From Haloarcula sp. H-GB4 (GTDB taxonomy: Archaea; Halobacteriota; Halobacteria; Halobacteriales; Haloarculaceae): a DNA stretch of 64,000 nucleotides. Position 1 is the stretch's first letter, and every line of letters starts with the position of its first letter. The translations under genes were made by a program, and so were the position numbers. The notes under the pieces were generated by a model. The model was not told the origin of the DNA and did no database searches. It worked only from the letters and a program-made list of their open reading frames with translations. Location: contig NZ_JAVDDX010000002.1 in the NCBI RefSeq assembly GCF_030848575.1, positions 496,001-560,000 of the forward strand. Reading direction: 5' to 3'. Positions 16,767 to 25,345 of this stretch are shown here, piece after piece.

Positions 16767-17245
16767 TGATAGTCCTCCATCAGGTCAGTCACGTCTTCGA
16801 CACCCGCCGCCTCGTCCTCGCGGATATCCGATAGCACAGCAAGCAACCGCTCGCGGTCGATGGTGAATGTCACGTCCGATGCCTCGATTGCTTCGATGAG
16901 GTCGTCGTAGAACTTGTACGCCGTCTCCTCGTTACAAAGCTGGTCATACAGCACGCCATCAAAGTCCTTGTCGGCTTCGTACTGGGCCTCGACCAGCATC
17001 TCGATTTCTTCGAACGGGACAGTGTCCGCTTCGAGGTCGTCGATGAGCGACTCCAGTTGCCGGCGGTGCTCAGCTGACTCCGTCTCAGCGTGTTCGAGGA
17101 GGTCGAGTACCGCCTGCTCGTGCTCACCGCTCGTTTCCTCGGCGTGCTTGGCCGACCGTGCCTCGACGACCTCTTCGAGGACGATGCCAATCTGTAGCAG
17201 CCGGGCGAGCTGATGGTCGGACGCCACCGGCTGTGTGAGACTCAC
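16763..17245 (-). CDS. Ferritin-like / rubrerythrin-type protein
   Basis: A four-helix ferritin-like protein of 160 residues from a GTG start (MSLTQPVASDHQLARL). Carboxylate and histidine ligands for a di-iron site appear in LEEVVEARSAKHAEE, HAETESAEHRRQLE and EAQYEADKDFD; the last helix gives DIREDEAAGVEDV. The likely role is iron or peroxide handling. The alternative ATG at 17284 would lie within 21 bases of the TATA-like CTTAAG (17305-17310), hence the GTG is preferred. It is cotranscribed with the DtxR-family regulator by a 4-base overlap. Confidence 0.82.
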   Translation of the reverse strand: MSLTQPVASDHQLARLLQIGIVLEEVVEARSAKHAEETSGEHEQAVLDLLEHAETESAEHRRQLESLIDDLEADTVPFEEIEMLVEAQYEADKDFDGVLYDQLCNEETAYKFYDDLIEAIEASDVTFTIDRERLLAVLSDIREDEAAGVEDVTDLMEDYQ

Positions 17246-17585
17246 GGCAACACCCCCACTCGGCGCTGTGCTGCGGTCATACACGTAGTTCGGGGAGGCC
17301 CGGACTTAAGCGGTTCCCTGTCGCCGAGCCGGCGTATCCGACTCAGTCACGGCCACCGTTCCCCTTCCCGGCTACTGCCTGTCCATCTCAACACTGTCAG
17401 CGACTGCCGAATTGTCAGTGATGCAGGTCTGCGGCCTAAAAGCGGATTGTCTGTCACCACGAGTATCTGCTCACTCACGAGAATACCGTCGGAGAATGGC
17501 TCCAACGGGGTGGGAGAAGCAGACGATTACTCTTGGAGACGGCGGGAAAGTGGACACTCCCAAGCCGTTGTTCGTGCGTTACCGC
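17246..17585. other. Gene-free stretch between sufD and ferritin-like gene
   Basis: About 340 bases without a convincing gene. It contains the TATA-like CTTAAG at 17305-17310 for the ferritin-like gene (minus strand). The rest is of ordinary composition; no hairpin terminator, repeat or RNA gene stands out. Confidence 0.5.
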
Positions 17586-18797
17586 TCACTCACGAAGCCG
17601 CTCGTAGATCAGCTGGTCGAGGTCCTCGCGGAGTTCGTCGACCTGCACTTCTTCGAGTACCGGGACATAGAACCCTTCGACGAGCATGTTCTTCGCTCGC
17701 TCCGGGTCGACACCGCGGGAGGTCATGTAGAACATGTCCTCTGCGTCGACCTGCCCGACCGTTGCGGAGTGGGAGGCCTCGGTGTCGTGGTTGTTGATGA
17801 TGAGCTTCGGCGACGCGTCGGCCTCGGAGTCGTCGGAGAGCATGAGCGTGTTCTCACGCTGGTACGACGACGTGTCCCAAGCTTCGCGTCCGACATCCTG
17901 AACGCCTTCGTACACCGAGCGGGCGTCGTTGTCGAGGACGCCGCGGGTGACGAGATCGGCGATGGTGTGCTCGGCCTCGTGCCAGACACGCGACGCGATG
18001 TCGAAGTGCTGGTCCTCGTGGCCGAAGAACGCACCCAGAATCTGTGATTCGGAGGAGTCACCCAAGAGTCGGGTTTCGACGTTGGACTTGGTCAGGCGGG
18101 AGCCGATGTTGCCGTCGATCCAGTTGACCGTGGCGTAGGTGTCGGCGTGGCCGCGCTTGACCTGGAAGTTGTAGGTCTCCTCTGAGAGGTTCTGGAGCGC
18201 GCCGTACTGGACGTAGGCGTTCTCCTCGGCGACGACCTCGACAATACCGGAGTAGTACTGATCAGCGTCAGTTGTCTCGCCGGTCCCCTGACGTTCGAGG
18301 ATCGTCACTGACGAGGACTCCTCAGCGAGGACGAGCGTGTAGTTGAACAGCGACTGGCTGTTCATCGTCGTCCGGATCTTCACGTCCTCGGCGTCAACGC
18401 CCTCAGGGACGTAGACGACTGTCCCAGCCGAGAACAGGGCCGTCGACAGCGCGGTGAGGTAGTCTCGCTGCGGGTCAACGACGCTGCCGAAGTGGTCCTC
18501 GACGAGGTCCGCGTGCTCGTCGAGCGCTTCGCTCCAGGACAGCACTTCGACGCCCTCTGCGTCGACGCGGTCCTTGTCCTGTGCGTAGTCGAGCGGGTCG
18601 ACCAGCGACTCATATTCGAGCGCGTCCAGATTCGTCCAGGTGCGACCCGGCGTCCGGATGACATCCGGCATCTCCAGATCCTCGAGCGCTGCGAGCGCGT
18701 CCTTTCGCGTCTCGAGCAGCCACTCGGGCTCGCCGAGATCGTCTGAAATCTGTTCTACCTGGGCCTCTGTGAGATTGGCGTGTACCTGCGTACTCAT
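17586..18797 (-). CDS. sufD: Fe-S cluster assembly protein SufD
   Basis: A 403-residue SufD, partner of SufB in the SufBCD scaffold that builds Fe-S clusters. The C-terminal beta-helix core is typical: EEYNFQV-like ETYNFQVKRG, HEDQHFDIASRVWHEAEHT, VQDVGREAWDTSSYQ, LMLSDDSEADASPKLIINNHD and ATVGQVDAEDMFYMTSRG. The conserved His/Asp region HDTEASHSATVG is present. It follows sufB with a 2-base gap, so translation is likely coupled. It is shorter at the N-terminus than SufB, as usual for the family. Confidence 0.95.
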   Translation of the reverse strand: MSTQVHANLTEAQVEQISDDLGEPEWLLETRKDALAALEDLEMPDVIRTPGRTWTNLDALEYESLVDPLDYAQDKDRVDAEGVEVLSWSEALDEHADLVEDHFGSVVDPQRDYLTALSTALFSAGTVVYVPEGVDAEDVKIRTTMNSQSLFNYTLVLAEESSSVTILERQGTGETTDADQYYSGIVEVVAEENAYVQYGALQNLSEETYNFQVKRGHADTYATVNWIDGNIGSRLTKSNVETRLLGDSSESQILGAFFGHEDQHFDIASRVWHEAEHTIADLVTRGVLDNDARSVYEGVQDVGREAWDTSSYQRENTLMLSDDSEADASPKLIINNHDTEASHSATVGQVDAEDMFYMTSRGVDPERAKNMLVEGFYVPVLEEVQVDELREDLDQLIYERLRE

Positions 18798-18799
18798 GG

Positions 18800-20230
18800 T
18801 TATCCGAGCGACCCCTCCATCTCAAGCTCAATGAGGCGGTTCAGCTCAACGGCGTACTCAATCGGCAGTTCCTCCGTAATCGGCTCGATGAAGCCGGCGA
18901 CGATCATCTGCTTTGCGTCGTCGTCGTCCAGTCCGCGGGACTGGAGGTAGAAGACGTCCTCGTCGCCGATCTTGCCGACGGTCGCCTCGTGGGCAACGTC
19001 GACCTTGGACTCCTGAATCTCCATGTACGGCATCGTGTCCGACGTGGACTCGTTGTCGAACATCAGCGCGTCACACTCGACGGAGGTCGAGGAGTCCTCG
19101 GCTCCGTCAGCGATGTGGACGAGACCGCGGTAGTTCGTGCGGCCGCCGTCCTTCGCGATGGACTTGGACTCGATTGTGGACTTCGTTTCGGGTGCGTTGT
19201 GATATACCTTCGCGCCCGTGTCGATGTCCTGCCCCTCGCCAGCCATGGCGATGGTGATGTGGTTGTCCGTCGCGCCCGGACCCTTGAGAACGGTGGAGGG
19301 GTACAGCATCGTGGCCTTCGAGCCCATGCTGCCTGAGACCCATTCCATCGTGCCGTCGGCCTCGCAGATGGCGCGCTTGGTGTTGAGGTTGTACGTGTTC
19401 TTCGACCAGTTCTGGACGGTCGAGTACTGAACGTGGGCGTTCTCCTTGACGAACACTTCGACGCCGCCGGAGTGGAGATTGAACTCGGAGTACTTCGGGG
19501 CGGAACAGCCCTCAATGTAGTGAACTTCGGAGTTCTCCTCGGCGATGATGAGCGTGTGCTCGAACTGGCCCATGCCGTCGGAGTTCATGCGGAAGTACGC
19601 CTGCACGGGCATGTCAACCGTGGTGTCCTCGGGGACGTAAACGAACGACCCGCCGGACCAGATAGCGCCGTGTAGCGCCGCGAACTTGTTGTCGCTCGGC
19701 GGCACGGCCTTGGTCATGAAGTACTCTTTGAGGATGTCTTCGTGTTCCTGGACAGCCTTGTCCATGTCACAGAAGATGACACCCTTGTCTTCCCAGCGCT
19801 CCTGCATGTTCTGGTAGACGATCTCGGACTCGTACTGTGCGCCGACGCCCGAGAGCGCGTTCTTCTCGGCTTCCGGGATGCCGAGCTTGTCGAAGGTGTC
19901 CTGGATCTCATCAGGGAGGTCATTCCAGTCGTCGACCCCGCCGCGGGTCTCGATATCGGGACGGATGTACGGAACGATCTCGTCGACGTCGACCTCGGAG
20001 AGGTCGGGCGCGCCCGGCCAGCCGTCCGGCATCGGCATTTCGTGGAACTGCTCGAGTGCGCGAAGGCGGCGCTCGAGCATCCATTCCGGCTCGTCCTTGT
20101 CTTCGGAGATGACCCGGATGGTCTCCTCCGTGAGGCCCTTCTCGGCTTCGAAGGCGGACTTCTCCTCTTTCTTGAACTCGAAGCGCTTCTCCGTGTCGGT
20201 TTCTTTGAGGTGGTCTTGATCTGAACTCAT
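18800..20230 (-). CDS. sufB: Fe-S cluster assembly protein SufB
   Basis: A 476-residue SufB, the scaffold subunit for nascent Fe-S clusters. Characteristic blocks are YESEIVYQNMQERWEDKGV, FVYVPEDTTVDMPVQAYFR, HYIEGCSAPKYSEFNLHSG with the cluster-binding-region cysteine, STVQNWSKNTYNLNTKRA and the C-terminal EATVGKIGDEDVFYLQSRG. An acidic, Lys-rich N-terminal tail (about 1-30) is a lineage feature. It sits between sufC (36-base gap) and sufD (2-base gap) in one operon. Confidence 0.97.
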   Translation of the reverse strand: MSSDQDHLKETDTEKRFEFKKEEKSAFEAEKGLTEETIRVISEDKDEPEWMLERRLRALEQFHEMPMPDGWPGAPDLSEVDVDEIVPYIRPDIETRGGVDDWNDLPDEIQDTFDKLGIPEAEKNALSGVGAQYESEIVYQNMQERWEDKGVIFCDMDKAVQEHEDILKEYFMTKAVPPSDNKFAALHGAIWSGGSFVYVPEDTTVDMPVQAYFRMNSDGMGQFEHTLIIAEENSEVHYIEGCSAPKYSEFNLHSGGVEVFVKENAHVQYSTVQNWSKNTYNLNTKRAICEADGTMEWVSGSMGSKATMLYPSTVLKGPGATDNHITIAMAGEGQDIDTGAKVYHNAPETKSTIESKSIAKDGGRTNYRGLVHIADGAEDSSTSVECDALMFDNESTSDTMPYMEIQESKVDVAHEATVGKIGDEDVFYLQSRGLDDDDAKQMIVAGFIEPITEELPIEYAVELNRLIELEMEGSLG

Positions 20231-20266
20231 AGTGTGTGTAGTGTTATCGCTGTGTACGGAAGGGCG

Positions 20267-21199
20267 TTACGCGGCCTCGTAGGCTTCCTCTCGGACCCAG
20301 TCGTATCCCTCGTCTTCGAGCTTTTCGGCGAGTTCAGCGCCACCGGAGGTGGCGATCTGGCCGTCAAGCATCACGTGGACGTGGTCGGGTTCGACGTAGT
20401 CGAGGATACGCTGGTAGTGGGTGATCTGGAGGATGCCCGCGCCCTGCTCGTCACGGAGCGCGTTGATACCGTTGGAGACGTCCTGCAGTCGGTCAATGTC
20501 CAGCCCGGAGTCGATCTCGTCGAGCACGGCAACCGAAGGCTCGAGAATCGCGGCCTGGAGGACTTCGTTTTGCTTCTTCTCGCCGCCCGAGAAGCCAGCG
20601 TTGAGATACCGGGACGCGAACTTCTCGTCCATGTCCAGCTGCTCCATCTTCTCCTGGAGGATTTCTTGGAACTCGGCGACACCGATTTCGCCTTCTTCGA
20701 CGTTGCCCTCCATCGGGGAGGTGTCGTAGCCGGCAGCGTCCTCGTTGGTGTCGCCACCCTCTGCGTCGGCTTCTTCTTCCTCGTCGTCGTCCTCGAAGAG
20801 CTCCTCGCGCTCTTCGAGCTTGGCGTTGAGCGCGGTGCGGAGGAAGTTCACCATCGTGACACCTTCGATCTCGGCCGGGTACTGGAAGCCGAGGAAGATG
20901 CCGAGCGCGGCGCGCTCGTTCGGTTCGAGGTCGAGCAGGTTCCAGGTTCGGAGATCCTCCGGGATCTCTTCGTCACCGAACTCGTCTTCTTCGAGGTGGA
21001 TCAGTACTTCGCCGTCGGTTACCTCGTAGGCAGGGTGGCCGGCGATGATCTTCGCCGTTGTGGACTTACCCGAGCCGTTGGGACCCATCAGCGCGTGGAT
21101 CTCACCGGACTCGACTTCGAGGTTGACACCGCGAAGAATCGTTTCACCGTCCTCTTCTGCGACTTCTGCGTGGAGATTGTTGATTTCGAGTTTCGCCAT
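20267..21199 (-). CDS. sufC: Fe-S assembly ATPase SufC
   Basis: A 310-residue ABC-type ATPase of the SufBCD complex. Walker [10 protein letters not shown] is at 39-47, the Q-loop region [12 protein letters not shown] at 102-113, signature [11 protein letters not shown] at 203-213 and Walker [15 protein letters not shown] at 223-236. Normal SufC is about 250 residues; here an acidic insert (about 128-172: [20 protein letters not shown] and following) splits the helical subdomain. The insert is surface-exposed in the known fold and probably a halophilic adaptation. First gene of the suf operon; promoter and a candidate operator are in its leader. Confidence 0.96.
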   Translation of the reverse strand: MAKLEINNLHAEVAEEDGETILRGVNLEVESGEIHALMGPNGSGKSTTAKIIAGHPAYEVTDGEVLIHLEEDEFGDEEIPEDLRTWNLLDLEPNERAALGIFLGFQYPAEIEGVTMVNFLRTALNAKLEEREELFEDDDEEEEADAEGGDTNEDAAGYDTSPMEGNVEEGEIGVAEFQEILQEKMEQLDMDEKFASRYLNAGFSGGEKKQNEVLQAAILEPSVAVLDEIDSGLDIDRLQDVSNGINALRDEQGAGILQITHYQRILDYVEPDHVHVMLDGQIATSGGAELAEKLEDEGYDWVREEAYEAA

Positions 21200-21208
21200 A
21201 GGTATCTC

Positions 21209-21222
21209 TTAGGTCAACCGAA
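21209..21222 (-). promoter_or_regulatory. Candidate DtxR/Idr-type operator in suf leader
   Basis: TTAGGTCAACCGAA is an imperfect palindrome with TTxGGT / ACCxAA half-sites, 10 bases upstream of the sufC ATG. It resembles the iron-box type recognised by haloarchaeal DtxR-family repressors. A DtxR-family gene lies at the other end of the same cluster. Binding is inference. Confidence 0.35.
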
Positions 21223-21274
21223 AGAAGGTACGTTTCACCCATGAAGCTTTCGCATTGCCGTGAACTCAAATTCA

Positions 21275-21282
21275 GTATATAG
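21275..21282 (-). promoter_or_regulatory. TATA box of the suf operon
   Basis: GTATATAG (plus strand), in an AT-rich patch about 75 bases upstream of the sufC start. It would give a leader of some 45-50 bases that includes the palindrome at 21209-21222. Confidence 0.5.
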
Positions 21283-21324
21283 AAACAATATTTCTTACAG
21301 CAGTAAGCGCCCGCCCGCTGTTGG

Positions 21325-24129
21325 TTACATGAAACTCCCGAGTCCTGTTTGTTCCTGCCCGGATTTGACCTCCTCCCAGGAGATGTCCATCGCCTCCAGA
21401 ATGCGGGCAATCGGCCCTTTCAGGGTCTTATCGAGCATCTTGTCCCAGTCGATTTCGAACTCTTCGGGGATCTGATCCGCGTACTCGAAACAAATTACGT
21501 CAGGGTCCCGCCGGAACTCGCCGTACAGCGGGTCCCGCTGGGGGTCCAGACCTTCCTCTTCCTCGATACGCTGGAAGAAGTCCGAGTGGACCCGGTCGAG
21601 ATACAGCCGCTTCGGTTTGGACCCGCTCTGGAAGTTCGTCCCTAGTAGGAGGTTGGCGTACTTCGCGCCCCGCACCTGCGCGGTGTCGGTGTCGTAGTTG
21701 TCGAGTTTCTTCCCGATGCCGCCGGGAATGCCCACATCGTCGTAGTTGACATTGCCGTCCTGATAGTCCTCGATGACGTCGCTGACGTACTGCTTGATCG
21801 ACTCGGCGTCCTCGCCGCGGACGATGCGGTCAATGACTTCCTTCTGGACCCGTTTCGTGATCGGCGCGATATCGGACCGCTGGTATTCGAACCCGGTGAT
21901 ATCGATGTCGTCGACGTGTTTGCCTTCTTTCCAGACGATGTTGCCCGCGTAGCGCTTCTTCTTGCCCGCCTGGAAGAACCGCCGGTAGAGCTTTTCGAAC
22001 TCTATCTGGAACCGGTGCTCACTCGCGTTGAGCCGCTCCATCGCGAATTCGTCGTAGGAGTCGTTGATCGTCTCCTCCAGTTCGAATCCTTTCTGGATGG
22101 TCGCGGCGACGAGTTCGAGTTCGTCGTCACCCATCTCCGGGTGTTTCTCGCGCATCTCGTCGGTGACCGTCGCGTCCCCGTTGACGTCCGCCGGGCCGAT
22201 ATCTCCGAGTTGGAGCATGACGGAGTCAGTGTCGCCGTAAACGACCTCGTACCCCTCGTCGGCGACGACTTCGTCGGTGTAGTCGATGACCTCCCGACCG
22301 GTGGCGGTGACCGCCGCGCCCATTTCCTTGTCGTATAGGCGGAAGCGGTCCCACCCCAGAACGCCGTACAGGCTGTTCATTATCACCTTCACCGCTGCTT
22401 GCTGGCGGTCGAAGCGCTCGTACTCCGGATTGTCTGGGTCGAAACTGTTTCGCTGTTCTTTCTTCTCCTCGCGTTCTGAGAGGAGTTCGTCGACCATCTC
22501 CCGGATGACGCCGTCCGGTTCCTTTCGGAAGTGGGTGCCATTAGGTGCGCGGTAGGTGTCGCCGTCGTAGATCTCCGGATCAACTTTCGTCTCCGGACTG
22601 GCGTTGGTCGTCACCATGCACATCGGGTACAGCGACTTCAGGTCCAGCACGGTAACGTTCTCGCGGACGCCCGTGATGGGGTCGAACACTGCGCCACCCT
22701 CGTAGTCCTCGCTCTCCTGTTGGCCCTTCGAGGGCAGTGCGAACTCGCCGTGGAGCTTGTGGAGGACGTACATGTCGACAGCGTCGCCGGGGGTGGTGGC
22801 GTCCTCGAGCTTACACCCGACGAAGGTACGGACCTCGTCCCAGAAGTCGATGATATCCTGTTCGCGGTCGAGTTCGACACAGAGCTCCACGTCCCGGAGG
22901 TTGTACTCCAGCAACTGCTCGGGGTCCTGTTCCCAGAGGTCGCCGATGTCGCCGGTGTAACGCTCCTTGCCGACGCCGAGTTCTTGTTCGCCGACGGCGT
23001 CAAGCCGGTAAGATTCGAGTTCGGTGAACTGCGTTCGCTTGTAGGCATAGAGGAGATCGAAGACGACACGGCCTTTGATATCGGGGCCGCCCCAGCCTGA
23101 GCGCCAGACCTCGTCGACCCGCGAGAGGCGGTCTATCTGGAGGTCGAAGTCGTGGTTGTAGCTCTGGAGTTCCTCCAGTCGGTCGAGAAAGTACGGTGCG
23201 TCGAAGTCGTCGAAGTTCCAGCCTGTCAGCACATCCGGGTTGGTGTCAACGATGTAGTCGACGAAGGCTTCCAGCATGGCCTCCTCCTCGTCGAAGACGC
23301 GCACGTCGGCCTCGAAGTCCTCCCGGATCGGGTCGTAGCCGGCCAGCGCCTCGGGACCGTTGACGCCGTCGGGGGACTCGTACAGCCAGACGATGTACTC
23401 GTCGCGGTAGGAATCATGCGAGGTGAGACAGATGATCGGTTCCTCGCCGTCCTCGGGGAACCCCTGTCTGTCGTCGACCTCAATGTCGAAGGTGTTGACC
23501 CGCGGGTCAGCGTGTGCCTCGACCGGCTGGATCTCCTCGTGGTGGACTTTCAGGCTGTCATCGTCGAGTTCGCGGGCGGGGACGCGAACGCCACTCGTGA
23601 TGTCCTTGTCGATGAGCAGGCGGTTGGGAAAGAGAATGTCCGCCTCGTAGTGGTCGAAGTCGTCACGGATCTGTCCCACGTCGCGTGGTGTCTGGCCGAA
23701 TATCTTCGTCAGGCGCTCGCCCCGAATCGATTCGTAGGGTTCGCCAGCGTCGGCTTCTTCCCAGCCGGCGATGCTGTCGTACTGCCGGAGTTCGTGCTCG
23801 GTGACGCTGTCGGTCGGCGCGTAGAAGTAGGGTTGGAAATTGAAGACACGCGCGTGGACCGGCTCGTTGTCGTCGGTGCGCCCGAAAACGTGGACGACCG
23901 GGAACTCGTCGTCGCCCTGCCCCTCGATGGTGTAGTCGACCTGCGTGACGACGAACTCGACGGTCTCCTCAACCGGTGGGAACTGGCGCTCGTCAAGGTC
24001 GACGACGCTCGTTCCGCCGGTGTCGCTCCCACCGTTGCCCGCGACGGCCGCCGCTTCGTCGGCGACCGGGCGGTCCTCGTCCGCGCCTTGCTCGAAGTCC
24101 CCCAGCGTGCCCTGGGTCCCGTCACTCAT
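21325..24129 (-). CDS. polB: Family B DNA polymerase
   Basis: A 934-residue replicative-type B-family polymerase. Exonuclease motifs: Exo I NTFDIEVDDRQ (about 212-222), Exo II GWNFDDFDAPYF (303-314), Exo III YNLRDVELC (409-417). Polymerase motifs: A DLKSLYP (496-502), B VKVIMNSLYGVLG (580-592), C YGDTDSV (631-637). There are no inteins, though haloarchaeal polB often has them in motifs A or C. The C-terminus QTGLGSFM is a PCNA-interacting (PIP) motif, and a second PIP-like QGTLGDF sits at residues 6-12. The ATG at 24129 is chosen over 24252 because a TATA box lies at 24154-24162. Confidence 0.97.
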   Translation of the reverse strand: MSDGTQGTLGDFEQGADEDRPVADEAAAVAGNGGSDTGGTSVVDLDERQFPPVEETVEFVVTQVDYTIEGQGDDEFPVVHVFGRTDDNEPVHARVFNFQPYFYAPTDSVTEHELRQYDSIAGWEEADAGEPYESIRGERLTKIFGQTPRDVGQIRDDFDHYEADILFPNRLLIDKDITSGVRVPARELDDDSLKVHHEEIQPVEAHADPRVNTFDIEVDDRQGFPEDGEEPIICLTSHDSYRDEYIVWLYESPDGVNGPEALAGYDPIREDFEADVRVFDEEEAMLEAFVDYIVDTNPDVLTGWNFDDFDAPYFLDRLEELQSYNHDFDLQIDRLSRVDEVWRSGWGGPDIKGRVVFDLLYAYKRTQFTELESYRLDAVGEQELGVGKERYTGDIGDLWEQDPEQLLEYNLRDVELCVELDREQDIIDFWDEVRTFVGCKLEDATTPGDAVDMYVLHKLHGEFALPSKGQQESEDYEGGAVFDPITGVRENVTVLDLKSLYPMCMVTTNASPETKVDPEIYDGDTYRAPNGTHFRKEPDGVIREMVDELLSEREEKKEQRNSFDPDNPEYERFDRQQAAVKVIMNSLYGVLGWDRFRLYDKEMGAAVTATGREVIDYTDEVVADEGYEVVYGDTDSVMLQLGDIGPADVNGDATVTDEMREKHPEMGDDELELVAATIQKGFELEETINDSYDEFAMERLNASEHRFQIEFEKLYRRFFQAGKKKRYAGNIVWKEGKHVDDIDITGFEYQRSDIAPITKRVQKEVIDRIVRGEDAESIKQYVSDVIEDYQDGNVNYDDVGIPGGIGKKLDNYDTDTAQVRGAKYANLLLGTNFQSGSKPKRLYLDRVHSDFFQRIEEEEGLDPQRDPLYGEFRRDPDVICFEYADQIPEEFEIDWDKMLDKTLKGPIARILEAMDISWEEVKSGQEQTGLGSFM

Positions 24130-24153
24130 TCTTGGCCTTGTTTCGAGATGCCG

Positions 24154-24162
24154 CATAAAAAC
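24154..24162 (-). promoter_or_regulatory. TATA box of polB
   Basis: Read on the minus strand the site is GTTTTTATG, 25-33 bases before the ATG at 24129, giving a leaderless transcript and fixing the start. Confidence 0.6.
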
Positions 24163-24236
24163 ACCGGCGGTCGACGGGGTATTGCCACAGGCAGAAAGTA
24201 TATGCCATCGAGTGACATACCCAAGCTTGACGGCCA

Positions 24237-24428
24237 ATGTCGCACCACGCATCCCCCCACGGCGAGGCGGATAGGTCCGAAGAACTGCGGTCGGAGCCGG
24301 CGCTCCCGGACGCCATCCAGACGACCGAGACCTACGAGACCGAGGAGGGGACAGTGTTTTACGATGCCGAGAACCCTCTCGCGTGGCTACAGACTGATAC
24401 GGCGCTCACCTTACAGGAGATCGCCTGA
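24237..24428 (+). CDS. Short conserved haloarchaeal protein (DUF7331-like)
   Basis: A 63-residue acidic protein starting MSHHASPHGEADRSEELR. The C-terminal half ETEEGTVFYDAENPLAWLQ looks like the conserved core. I associate it with a haloarchaeal family from memory (DUF7331). No function is known. It is divergent from polB; AGTATATG near 24198-24205 is its probable TATA box. The next gene begins 40 bases downstream. Confidence 0.75.
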   Translation: MSHHASPHGEADRSEELRSEPALPDAIQTTETYETEEGTVFYDAENPLAWLQTDTALTLQEIA

Positions 24429-24468
24429 CAGGAAGTACTTTTAGCGTCCACGCGTCGTAGCTAGTGTG

Positions 24469-24870
24469 ATGGATATCCCCGGCGAGGACGACCCGAACGA
24501 GAGCGGCGGCGTCCTCTCGGAAAAGAGCGAGTACGAACCCGAGGAGTTCGACCCGGAGAGCCTCGGGCCGGACGTGCCATCGCCGTCGGGCGGCGATTAC
24601 GACGGCGACGCCACGGGACTGTTCGTCAAACTCGTCATCGTCTTCAACGTCGCGCTGCTGGCGCTCTCGCTCGGCCCGATGCTGGCCTACTTCGAGGGGC
24701 AGGTCGACCTCGGAATCCGGATCTTTCTCGTCGGCGTCATCGCCTTCGGCTACGGAACGTTCCGGTACGTCCAGTTCGAGCGGGAGCGCAAATCGGACGA
24801 CGAGGACGAACCAACCGAGACAACGAATACCCAGCCCGACGGCACGGAGTCAAGCGACCACAACGGCTAA
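24469..24870 (+). CDS. Two-span membrane protein with acidic flanks (DUF7322-like)
   Basis: A 133-residue protein. The acidic N-terminal 48 residues are followed by two hydrophobic segments (about 50-70 LFVKLVIVFNVALLALSLGP and 82-98 IRIFLVGVIAFGYGTF) and a charged, Thr/Asp-rich tail. Both ends are predicted cytoplasmic. I recall it as a conserved haloarchaeal family; the function is unknown. ATG at 24469 is preferred to the preceding GTG; TACTTTTAG at 24435-24443 is a TATA box at leaderless distance. Confidence 0.75.
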   Translation: MDIPGEDDPNESGGVLSEKSEYEPEEFDPESLGPDVPSPSGGDYDGDATGLFVKLVIVFNVALLALSLGPMLAYFEGQVDLGIRIFLVGVIAFGYGTFRYVQFERERKSDDEDEPTETTNTQPDGTESSDHNG

Positions 24871-24897
24871 CCGGCCCGGTCAGCTACGAACAGCCAT

Positions 24898-25320
24898 ATG
24901 CGTACTGTGCGGGACGACGACGGCACGCGCTACTTATTGCTGAAGGAGTCCACCGAGTCAAGTCTGGTCCGGAACCCCGAAACCGGCGAACAGCAACACC
25001 TCCCGAACGCGACTCTCGAACCCGTGGATGGCGAATCACCGCTGGCTACAGCCGCCGAAGCGGTTCCCGACGCCGCTCGTCGCGTCCTCACAGCGGCCCA
25101 CGACGACCGGGCACTTGGCCTGCTTGTCGAACTCGATGAGCGTGGGCCACTCTCCGTGGCGGAACTGGTTTCGGCCTACGACCTCTGTGAGAGCGACCTG
25201 CACGGCTTGCTGGCCGAGTTCCGTGCCGCTGGCCTACTCGTTGAAGCCACAGTCCACGGCCAGCGAGGCTACGACACGACTGAAACAGCCAGCGATGGGC
25301 TGGCACATCTCCTCGACTGA
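24898..25320 (+). CDS. Predicted helix-turn-helix protein (DUF7346-like)
   Basis: A 140-residue protein. The N-terminal part (TRYLLLKESTESSLVRNPET and GEQQHLPNATLEPV) is a short beta-rich module. The C-terminal half (ALGLLVELDERGPLSVAEL, AYDLCESDLHGLLAEFRAAG) is a winged helix. It is probably a DNA-binding regulator conserved in haloarchaea; the target is unknown. It lies 27 bases after the membrane protein gene and ends 25 bases from the convergent rad50. Confidence 0.72.
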   Translation: MRTVRDDDGTRYLLLKESTESSLVRNPETGEQQHLPNATLEPVDGESPLATAAEAVPDAARRVLTAAHDDRALGLLVELDERGPLSVAELVSAYDLCESDLHGLLAEFRAAGLLVEATVHGQRGYDTTETASDGLAHLLD

Positions 25321-25345
25321 GACCAGTTCAGCGTCGTGGCTGTGG

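Noticed and set aside
21325..24129. Intein in DNA polymerase B
   Set aside because: Motifs A, B and C are contiguous, with no insertion or splice-junction residues.
23152..24444. 430-codon plus-strand frame opposite polB
   Set aside because: Mirror of polymerase codons; it would overlap all polymerase N-terminal motifs and has no recognisable domain.
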